Shown piece by piece: positions 1 through 6,282 of a DNA stretch of 8,143 bases. Under the pieces are notes generated by a model. The model did not search any database, was not told the DNA's origin, and worked only from the letters and a program-made list of their open reading frames with translations. Source of the stretch: Verrucomicrobiota bacterium (GTDB taxonomy: Bacteria; Verrucomicrobiota; Verrucomicrobiia; Chthoniobacterales; UBA10450); assembly GCA_003219395.1 (NCBI GenBank), contig QHOR01000037.1, positions 1 to 8,143 of the forward strand. Direction: 5' to 3'. The stretch's first letter is position 1. Each line of letters starts with the position of its first letter. The position numbers and the translations under genes were made by a program.

Positions 1-812
1 CAAAACGGTTTGATGATCTCGCCGCGGTGTTATCGCAGCGCCCTGCTGCTGGTGTCGCGCAAAAAGCCGATGTGCAGATTATTGAAGCCAACGCGATTGC
101 GTTAAAGCGCAGGCCAATCGAGGCGCAGCGCGAGATGCAGAGTGCGATTTACGAACTAAATCAACTGCGCGGCGCGCGGATTGATTCGACGGCGGCGCTA
201 CCGAACCTCGACCTGAAACTTGAGCCGCTTCCAAGCGTTGCGACGCTTCTGTTCAATGCACGCGAGCGTAATTACGACGTTCGTACCCATGTGGTAGAGT
301 TGGAGCAGCAAGGGTACAAAGTGAAGCTTGCACTCAACGAACGGTGGCCAGCGGTGCGGGTCGGCCCATTTGCCCATAACGAGCGCGCCGATACGAACGA
401 ATATCAATTCGGAGTAAGCGTGTCACTGCCGTTGCCTCTTTGGAATAAAAATGCCGGCAGGATTCAGACTGAAAAAGCGCGCGCGAGCAAGGCTGAGGCC
501 TCGCTCGTCACCCTAATTCGCGAGGTAGAACGCAAGGTCGCTGACGCTGAATTTCTTTACCGGTCCCGCCGCAAAGAAGCGCAACAATTGCAGGCATCGA
601 TCTTACCGCAGATGCGCCAGACGGCTGAAGCGGCTGATCGCAACTACAGAGAAGGCGCGGTTTCTATTTCCACTTACACGGAATTGCAAAAGCAATATCT
701 GGATTCCATCGACGCGCTGAGCGCAGCACGAGCAGCGGCAATCGATGCACGCCAGCAATTGGAACAGCTCACGGCGATGCGGTTGGACTCGGAGAAGCGC
801 AATGATCGATAA
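1..812 (+). CDS. czcC: CzcC-like outer-membrane efflux protein, 3' part (5' end outside window)
   Basis: Outer-membrane channel component of a tripartite heavy-metal efflux pump (TolC/OEP family), which would carry metal from the RND pump across the outer membrane. The frame is open to the left edge (first full codon at base 3), so the GTG at 27 is not a believable start; about 269 codons of a protein usually near 400-450 residues are present. Visible are the end of the first OEP repeat (ELNQLRG, near 150-175) and a nearly whole second repeat: the hydrophobic/basic helix ending in NERWPAVRVGPF (337-372), the strand-like VSVSLPLPLWNKNAGRI (418-468), a long coiled-coil-like helix, and the closing NYREGAVSISTYTELQKQYL (643-702). 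The SLPLPLWNKN and YREG motifs are typical of CzcC/CusC-like proteins. The stop overlaps the start of the RND pump gene, so the two are in one operon. The exact metal cannot be read from this protein. Confidence 0.9.
   Translation, partial: KRFDDLAAVLSQRPAAGVAQKADVQIIEANAIALKRRPIEAQREMQSAIYELNQLRGARIDSTAALPNLDLKLEPLPSVATLLFNARERNYDVRTHVVELEQQGYKVKLALNERWPAVRVGPFAHNERADTNEYQFGVSVSLPLPLWNKNAGRIQTEKARASKAEASLVTLIREVERKVADAEFLYRSRRKEAQQLQASILPQMRQTAEAADRNYREGAVSISTYTELQKQYLDSIDALSAARAAAIDARQQLEQLTAMRLDSEKRNDR
791..794 (+). promoter_or_regulatory. Ribosome binding site of the czcA-like gene
   Basis: GGAG lies 7 bases before the ATG at 802, inside the end of the czcC-like gene. It supports 802 as the start rather than the in-frame ATG at 745, which would add 19 residues unlike any RND N terminus. 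Confidence 0.6.
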
Positions 813-3800
813 GATCCTGGAATTATCATTGCGACAGCGCGCGTTCGTATTGCTGGCAGCGCTCGCTCTCGTTTGCATCGGCCTCTGGTCGGCAACTCGC
901 CTGCCGGTTGATGCAGTTCCAGACATCACTGGAGTGCAGATCCAAATTAATACGGAAGTGCCGGCGCTGGCCGCGGAGGAATCGGAAAAATTAGTGACCC
1001 AGCCCATCGAGATCGAGATGGCCGGATTGCCTGGAATTGAAGAGATGCGTTCCCTGACAAAGTTTGGCTTGTCGCAGGTCACGCTTCAGTTCTCCGACAA
1101 CACGGACGTTTATCGCGCGCGCCAGCTTGTGACCGAGCGACTGCAAGCGGCGGTGGAGCGTCTGCCACACGACGTTGCACCGAAGCTCGCACCGATCAGC
1201 ACCGGGTTGGGTGAAATCTTTTACTACAACGTCTCCTATAAGCCGGGCGCAAAAAAACCCGCAACGCTTCGGGAGCAGTTGTTCCAGTTGCGCGAACTCC
1301 ATGATTACACCATCAAACCACTGCTGCGGACCGTGCCGGGTGTGGCTGAGGTTAATGAAAGCGGCGGATATGAACGGCAGTTTGTGATTCAGCCGCGCCC
1401 GGAAGCCCTGGAGCGAAGCGGAATGACTTTCAGCGAGCTGGCTGATATCATCGCCGCGAATGTCGAGAACGCAGGCGGCGGCATTATCAGCCGCGGCGGC
1501 AACCAGTTGAGCATCCGCGCAGTGACGCGGGCGAACAGTCTTGAGGACATCGCGAATCTGCCGGCGAAGTTTGCTGCCGGCGTCAAGCCATTGCTGGTTA
1601 AAGATCTCGCCGATGTGAGTTACGGTTCACGCATTCGCACCGGCGCAGCCACGATCGATGGAGAGGAAACAGTCATCGGCGCAGCGATGATGCTGGCCGG
1701 CGAAAACAGCCGCGAAGTCGCCGAACGAGTAAAAGGACGCTTGGCCGAGATTCAGGAGAAGCTACCGGAAAACGTTCAAGTTCAGCCGCAATACGATCGC
1801 TCGATTTTGATTAACAAGACCATTGGTACCGTGAGTAAGAACCTTTTTGAAGGTGCAGTCCTTGTGATTGCATTGCTCTTTGCATTGCTCGGGAATTGGC
1901 GCGGTGCGCTCATCGTCACGATGGCGATACCGCTTTCATTCCTGTTCGCGTTGACGGGAATGGTGAACCTTGGCGTGTCGGGGAACTTGATGAGTCTGGG
2001 CGCGGTGGACTTCGGTATGCTGATTGACGGAGCAGTGGTGATTGTTGAAAACGTGGTGCGGCAACTCGGAAATCGCCAACGCGAACTCGGCCGAAGGCTG
2101 ACCAGCGAAGAACGACGTGAGCTTGTGCTCGCCGCAAGCAAGCAGGTCGCAAACCCGATGTTTTTCGGCGTCGTCATTATCACTATCGTTTACGTACCGA
2201 TCCTTGCTCTCACTGGCATCGAAGGAAAAATGTTTCATCCGATGGCGGTGACGGTGATGCTCGCACTGACGGGGGCGCTTATTCTCGCGTTGACGTTAAT
2301 GCCGGTGCTTTGCTCGTTCCTACTACGCGGCCGCCTAGGCGAGGACGATAATTTTATCATTCGCGCAGTCAAAGCGATCTATGAGCCGATGCTGCGTGTC
2401 GCGCTCGCGGCGCGCTGGCTGGTGGTGCTGGCGGCAATCGCTATTTTCGCCGGCTCGGTCTGGCTCTTCACTCATCTCGGAGCGGAGTTTGTGCCAAAGC
2501 TAGATGAAGGGTCGATCACGTCGATGCTGTACAAACCGGTCGAGATGAGTTTAGATGAATCAGTGCGCACCGATCTCCAACTGGAAAGGACATTGCTTCG
2601 TGAATTCCCGGAAATCACCCGCATCTTTACCCGCATCGGAACGAGTGACATCGCAACGGATCCGATGCCGCCGAACGAATGCGACGTTTACATTTTTTAC
2701 AAACCAATTGACCAATGGCCCAAAACTGCCGGCCGTCCCCGCAACAAAGCCGAGCTCAATTCGCAGATCGATTCCACGCTGAAGAAGCTGGATCCGAATT
2801 ACAAAATTCTTTTTTCACAACCTATCGAGGAACGGTTTAACGAAATGCTTGAAGGGACCAAGGCAGAACTGGCCGTCAAGATTTTTGGAGATGATTATGC
2901 GGTGCTTGGAAAACTCGCTGACCAAATCAAAGAAATTCTCGAGAAAACGCCCGGTGCTGAAGAAGTTGAACACGAAACCGAGGGTCGCCGACCACAGCTT
3001 CTAATCGAAGCCAGACACGACGAACTGCAACGTTATAGTTTGTCCGCCAGCGAAGTGAATAAGGCGGTTGCCGCCGCGCTTGCCGGCAAAGTCGTCGGAA
3101 CGGCCATCGATGGAGAAAAGCGCTACGATATCGTGGTGCGAATGCCGGAGGAAATTCGCGCGAATGATGAAAAGATTCGGCAGCTACCATTGCGGGTGGG
3201 TGATCACGGATTGGTTAAGATGGGACAAGTTGTCAATCTCAAGACGGTCGAAGTCGTCGAACCGATTTTCCGCGATGAAGGGCATCGCCGCGCCGCAATA
3301 TTGGTCAACTTAGATACGAGCGACGTGGAAGGATTCGTTCGAAACGCGGAGCAACGTATTAAGCAACAGGTGAAAATGCCGGACGGTTATTTTGTGGAAT
3401 TCGGTGGCCAGTACAAGAACCTGCAGCAGGCCCGGACACGTTTGATGGTGGTCGTGCCAGCCGCCCTCGCACTGATTTTCATCCTGATCTATCTCGCCTT
3501 CGGCAGCATTCGACAGGCGCTTTTCGTTTACACCGGAATCCCGCTCGCCGTGACGGGTGGCGTGCTCTCGCTTTGGTTACGCGGAATGCCATTCAGTATC
3601 ACCGCTGCGATTGGATTTATAGCTTTGAGCGGCGTCGCTGTGCTAAACGGGTTGGTTATGATCAGTTACTTCAATGAACTTCGCCAGCAAGGTCGCAACG
3701 TGCGCGAAGCGGTGATCGAGGGCTCACTGACGCGGCTCCGGCCAGTGCTCATGACGGCGCTCGTGGCCAGTTTCGGTTTTGTGCCGATGGCCATCGCCAC

Positions 3801-3984
3801 TGGCACAGGTGCCGAAGTGCAACGTCCACTCGCCACTGTTGTTATTGGCGGAATCCTCAGCTCGACATTTCTCACCTTGATCGTCTTGCCTGTTTTGTAC
3901 GCCTGGTTCGAACGCGAAGGAGGGCCGGCGGAAAAACGAGCCGAACCGTCAACACCAAAGTTCGAACCCGCACTTACCTCATAA
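802..3984 (+). CDS. czcA: CzcA-like heavy-metal RND efflux pump (HME family)
   Basis: Proton-driven inner-membrane pump that binds metal cations in the periplasm and passes them to an adaptor and the outer-membrane channel. At 1060 residues it is full length for HME-RND proteins. The N terminus (MIDKILELSLRQR) leads into TM1 (about 14-32) and the family hallmark LPVDAVPDIT (34-43). Two large periplasmic loops follow (about 33-347 and 560-880), each followed by a block of membrane helices (about 348-545 and 880-1035). TM4 carries DFGMLIDGAVVIVEN with acidic residues D403, D409 and E416. These match by one-residue offset the proton/cation residues known in Cupriavidus CzcA and indicate the Zn/Co/Cd (HME1-like) group rather than CusA/SilA. 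Other family motifs include ATDPMPPNE and QPIEERFNEMLEG in the second loop. Start chosen at 802 for its ribosome site and the 11-base overlap with the upstream gene. No adaptor gene follows. The substrate (Zn, Co, Cd or Ni) is inferred, not shown. Confidence 0.95.
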   Translation: MIDKILELSLRQRAFVLLAALALVCIGLWSATRLPVDAVPDITGVQIQINTEVPALAAEESEKLVTQPIEIEMAGLPGIEEMRSLTKFGLSQVTLQFSDNTDVYRARQLVTERLQAAVERLPHDVAPKLAPISTGLGEIFYYNVSYKPGAKKPATLREQLFQLRELHDYTIKPLLRTVPGVAEVNESGGYERQFVIQPRPEALERSGMTFSELADIIAANVENAGGGIISRGGNQLSIRAVTRANSLEDIANLPAKFAAGVKPLLVKDLADVSYGSRIRTGAATIDGEETVIGAAMMLAGENSREVAERVKGRLAEIQEKLPENVQVQPQYDRSILINKTIGTVSKNLFEGAVLVIALLFALLGNWRGALIVTMAIPLSFLFALTGMVNLGVSGNLMSLGAVDFGMLIDGAVVIVENVVRQLGNRQRELGRRLTSEERRELVLAASKQVANPMFFGVVIITIVYVPILALTGIEGKMFHPMAVTVMLALTGALILALTLMPVLCSFLLRGRLGEDDNFIIRAVKAIYEPMLRVALAARWLVVLAAIAIFAGSVWLFTHLGAEFVPKLDEGSITSMLYKPVEMSLDESVRTDLQLERTLLREFPEITRIFTRIGTSDIATDPMPPNECDVYIFYKPIDQWPKTAGRPRNKAELNSQIDSTLKKLDPNYKILFSQPIEERFNEMLEGTKAELAVKIFGDDYAVLGKLADQIKEILEKTPGAEEVEHETEGRRPQLLIEARHDELQRYSLSASEVNKAVAAALAGKVVGTAIDGEKRYDIVVRMPEEIRANDEKIRQLPLRVGDHGLVKMGQVVNLKTVEVVEPIFRDEGHRRAAILVNLDTSDVEGFVRNAEQRIKQQVKMPDGYFVEFGGQYKNLQQARTRLMVVVPAALALIFILIYLAFGSIRQALFVYTGIPLAVTGGVLSLWLRGMPFSITAAIGFIALSGVAVLNGLVMISYFNELRQQGRNVREAVIEGSLTRLRPVLMTALVASFGFVPMAIATGTGAEVQRPLATVVIGGILSSTFLTLIVLPVLYAWFEREGGPAEKRAEPSTPKFEPALTS

Positions 3985-3990
3985 GACATG

Positions 3991-4012
3991 CTGACTTCGA
4001 TCGAAATGACAT
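3991..4012 (+). repeat. Palindromic spacer, possible dispersed intergenic repeat
   Basis: The 38-base spacer between the pump gene and the DUF423 gene contains a perfect 10-base palindrome, TTCGATCGAA (3996-4005), flanked by GAC on the left and ATGACA on the right. It resembles from memory the imperfect palindromes of the type GACTTCG-N-TCGAAATGACA that occur many times between genes in several bacterial genomes. Only one copy is in this window, so its repeated nature is inferred. There is no T-run, so it does not look like an intrinsic terminator. Confidence 0.3.
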
Positions 4013-4022
4013 AGTAACAGCA

Positions 4023-4373
4023 ATGTCGATTTTACTTTTTCGCATTGCAGCCGCGCTTTGTTTTCTTGCCGTCGGGCTGGGCGCTTTCGGAGCGCATAGT
4101 CTCAGGGAAACACTCGAAACCCACGGAATGCTCGACGTTTGGAATAAGGCTGTATTTCATCATTTCGTCCACGCACTTGCGCTTCTGGTGCTTGCACTTT
4201 TCGGTGTTCCGAATCGTGGCGCATGGTGGGTACTCTTTGCCGGTGTCTTCATTTTTAGCGGCAGTCTGTATGTGATGGCGCTGACAAATGTTCACTGGCT
4301 CGGAGCAATTACGCCCGTCGGTGGTTTGTGCTTTCTGGCAGGCTGGGCGTGGCTGGCAATTGCGCCAAAATGA
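4023..4373 (+). CDS. DUF423 family small membrane protein
   Basis: A 116-residue integral membrane protein of the DUF423 (E. coli YgdD-like) family, whose molecular role is not established. It has four hydrophobic segments (about 3-25, 44-62, 67-87 and 92-114), full length for the family. Family signatures are visible: GLGAFGAHSL (18-27) at the end of helix 1, the HHFVHALALL stretch (46-55), FSGSLYVMAL (78-87) in helix 3, and GAITPVGGLCFLAGW (94-108) in helix 4. The start ATG has no clear Shine-Dalgarno site, but the conserved N terminus begins right there. It lies 38 bases after the pump gene on the same strand and could be read through from it, though DUF423 genes are not known partners of metal pumps. 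Translation ends with tandem stops, TGA then TAG (4371-4376). Confidence 0.92.
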   Translation: MSILLFRIAAALCFLAVGLGAFGAHSLRETLETHGMLDVWNKAVFHHFVHALALLVLALFGVPNRGAWWVLFAGVFIFSGSLYVMALTNVHWLGAITPVGGLCFLAGWAWLAIAPK

Positions 4374-4507
4374 TAGCGGCGTCAGTGCGCAGACGCAGTT
4401 GAAGTATTTCTCGTGCTCCCGATCGTGCTCATGCTTCTGATCTATAGGATTGAGCAGGAGCAGGACATTTGAGGATACATTCGGGGGCTATACAGATCGG
4501 AGAGCGC

Positions 4508-4537
4508 TTGTTCTAGCGCATTGCCTGCTGATATACT
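4508..4537 (+). promoter_or_regulatory. Candidate sigma70-type promoter for the MscS-like gene
   Basis: TTGTTC (4508-4513) and TATACT (4532-4537) are separated by 18 bases and resemble -35 and -10 boxes. Transcription would start near 4543-4545, two to four bases before the ATG at 4547, giving an almost leaderless mRNA. That fits the lack of any Shine-Dalgarno sequence before this start. The rest of the 173-base gap (4374-4546) shows no gene I can support. Confidence 0.35.
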
Positions 4538-4546
4538 CCCAGCCTG

Positions 4547-6052
4547 ATGTTTAGCGCAGTGTCCGAGGCGGAACGGGACGCGATCACGGCAATCGCATTC
4601 GTTGGAACGTTTTTTGTCACGCTCGGGGTGGGCCGCTTTTTAAAACGACGCGCGGGTGTGCGGCTTGGGCTGCTGTTCCGGCTCTTCTGCCTCATGCTGG
4701 CATTCTATGTGGCCATCGCCGTTTACGGCGTCCACGCCTCTTGGCGAAATCATATCGGCGCAGCTGTGGTCTTATTAAGCACGGCGCTGGTTGTTGCACT
4801 GGTCAACCGATACGTGTGGGATCTTTATTACGAAAAGAAGCGCCAGACGACGATTCCGCATTTTCTTCGTGAGGTTGTCGGCGGAATCATTTTCCTGGTT
4901 GTACTACTTTTTGTCCTAAGTTACGGCTACCATGCCGAAGCACAGCTAAAAGGAGTGCTAGCAGGCTCTGGCGTTGTCGCAATTATCCTCGGTTTCGCCG
5001 GTCAGAATTTTTTTGCGGGAATTATCGGTGGCATCGCGATCCAGCTTAATCGCCCTTATAAAGTCGGGGATTGGTTGCAGGTCGGCGAGCGCTTTGCCCA
5101 GGTGATGGAGATCAACTGGCGTTCGACGCGACTGCGCACCAACGATGCCATCTATCTCGACATCCCAAACAACGAGATGGTGAGCCACACCATCGTCAAT
5201 CTCCATTACCCGACCGAAGTCCATGCCATGCGGATTCGCGTTGGAGTTGAGTACAAAAACCCGCCCAATCGCGTAAAAGATGCCCTTTTCCGAGCGGCTT
5301 CGACTGCGGAGGGCGTTCTACCGGAACCAAAGGTAAAGGTGTTTCTGGTCGACTTTGCCGATTCCGCAGTGATCTACGAAATCAAGTACTACATGGGCAA
5401 TCACGCCAGAATCAACGAAATCAATGACGCAATCCGCACCAATGTCTGGTATGAGCTCAAGCGCCAAGGCATCACCATTCCCTTCCCGATCCGCACCTTG
5501 CGCGTGGAACGCAAAGCGGCCGCACAGTTACAGGAAGACCATCAAGAGGCTCGGGCGATTCTGCGCGCCGAAGCGCTATTTGAATGCCTGTCGGATGACC
5601 AGCTTGATAGTCTGGTAAGGCAGTCGCGCGTCAATCATTTCGGTCGCGGCGAGCGTGTGATCAGGGAAGGCGCCGAGGGCGATTCCATGTTCATTTTGTT
5701 GCGCGGCGCAGCGGAAGTTTCGATCGCGAAAAATGGAGCTTCGATTCCCGTGGCGAAATTGAGAGCGCCCGATTGTTTCGGCGAAATGTCTCTTCTGACC
5801 GGTGAACGACGAACAGCGACGGTGCGCGCCGAGACCGATTGCCAGGTGATGGAGGTCGGTAAGCCAGTCATGGCAGAGGTGCTCCGCGCGTCGCCCGACT
5901 GCCTCGAACGACTTAGCGAATTGCTGGCAAAACGAAAAATAGAAACCGAAGGAGTGCTCAAACAGGCGGTTTCCCAGACCCAAAACGAGAGAAAAGAGCG
6001 CGAATACCGGGCCACCTTCCTGCACCGTTTGCGAACGTTTTTCGAGCTGTAA
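4547..6052 (+). CDS. MscS-family channel with C-terminal cyclic-nucleotide-binding domain (bCNG type)
   Basis: A 501-residue inner-membrane channel of the MscS superfamily. Four hydrophobic helices (about 12-31, 41-61, 68-88, 108-128) precede the pore helix and beta-domain entry (about 136-180): the small-residue-rich GVVAIILGFAGQNFFAGII (142-160) and the RPYKVGDWLQV stretch (169-179) are MscS hallmarks. The MscS cytoplasmic part continues to about 320 and ends with IPFPIRTLRV (311-320). A linker (about 322-342) leads to a CAP/CNMP-like domain (about 343-465) with GEGDS-like EGAEGDSMFILLRG (374-387) and a phosphate-binding cassette at 411-426, where FGEMSLLTGE is followed by R421, R422, T423. 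FGE and the following Arg-Thr are the residues that normally hold cAMP or cGMP. This architecture is known as bCNG; members of that class often respond weakly or not at all to tension and may be nucleotide-gated. A charged tail (462-490) closes the protein. No Shine-Dalgarno is seen; a GTG four codons downstream is an alternative start. Ligand is not predictable. Confidence 0.93.
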   Translation: MFSAVSEAERDAITAIAFVGTFFVTLGVGRFLKRRAGVRLGLLFRLFCLMLAFYVAIAVYGVHASWRNHIGAAVVLLSTALVVALVNRYVWDLYYEKKRQTTIPHFLREVVGGIIFLVVLLFVLSYGYHAEAQLKGVLAGSGVVAIILGFAGQNFFAGIIGGIAIQLNRPYKVGDWLQVGERFAQVMEINWRSTRLRTNDAIYLDIPNNEMVSHTIVNLHYPTEVHAMRIRVGVEYKNPPNRVKDALFRAASTAEGVLPEPKVKVFLVDFADSAVIYEIKYYMGNHARINEINDAIRTNVWYELKRQGITIPFPIRTLRVERKAAAQLQEDHQEARAILRAEALFECLSDDQLDSLVRQSRVNHFGRGERVIREGAEGDSMFILLRGAAEVSIAKNGASIPVAKLRAPDCFGEMSLLTGERRTATVRAETDCQVMEVGKPVMAEVLRASPDCLERLSELLAKRKIETEGVLKQAVSQTQNERKEREYRATFLHRLRTFFEL

Positions 6053-6282
6053 CGGCGCGTTGTTCGTCATCGCCCGCCTTCAAGGATATTCCGAGCGATC
6101 ATCGCGAGGCCCGCAGGCGGCGAGGGATCTGACAAAGCTGAAGCGCGTCACGCTTACGTTTGTTTGGTGTCTTGGCAATTGCGACGTCCCTCACTTTGTT
6201 CGGGCCACAAGATGGAGTCGCAAATAACGAATTGCCAGTGGATGAAAACCCACTAAAGTCCCCAGCTTTCAGCCGGAGCATT
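6053..6282 (+). other. Gap before hppA with an in-frame open extension
   Basis: No independent gene or clear terminator is seen in these 230 bases. From 6142, just after an in-frame TGA at 6139-6141, the frame of the pyrophosphatase stays open for 47 codons up to its ATG. The encoded stretch begins with basic [18 protein letters not shown] (from 6151), a charged-then-hydrophobic pattern, followed by GVANNE, which could be a signal peptidase site. It contains no ATG, only TTG (6160, 6172, 6196, 6232) and GTG (6238) as possible starts, none with a convincing ribosome site. It may be a real N-terminal extension or chance. Confidence 0.3.
6275..6278 (+). promoter_or_regulatory. Ribosome binding site of hppA
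   Basis: GGAG ends four bases before the ATG at 6283. The spacing is short but usable, and it is the only Shine-Dalgarno-like site near any candidate start of this gene. Confidence 0.4.

Noticed and set aside
27..29. GTG as start of the outer-membrane protein
   Set aside because: The frame is open to the window edge and the protein would lack its signal peptide and most of the first OEP repeat; the gene is cut by the window.
745..801. 19-residue N-terminal extension of the pump gene from ATG 745
   Set aside because: Residues MHASNWNSSRRCGWTRRSA do not resemble RND N termini, and the ATG at 802 has a GGAG site and the conserved MIDKILELS-like start.
603..1082. Long minus-strand open frames across the czcC/czcA, pump, MscS and pyrophosphatase genes (for example 603-1082, 1782-2183, 5576-6070, 7698-8132)
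   Set aside because: They lie antisense to clearly conserved genes, show no recognisable domain, and are expected by chance in sequence of this GC content.
4413..4463. Repeated GTGCTC and GAGCAG units with a 6-base inverted repeat (4426-4431 with 4451-4456)
   Set aside because: The stem is short with a 19-base loop and no flanking pairing; not enough for an RNA element or operator call.
6070..6124. GC-rich inverted segments after the MscS-like gene as a terminator
   Set aside because: The matching arms (CGCCCGCC and GGCGGCG) are about 40 bases apart and no T-run follows.
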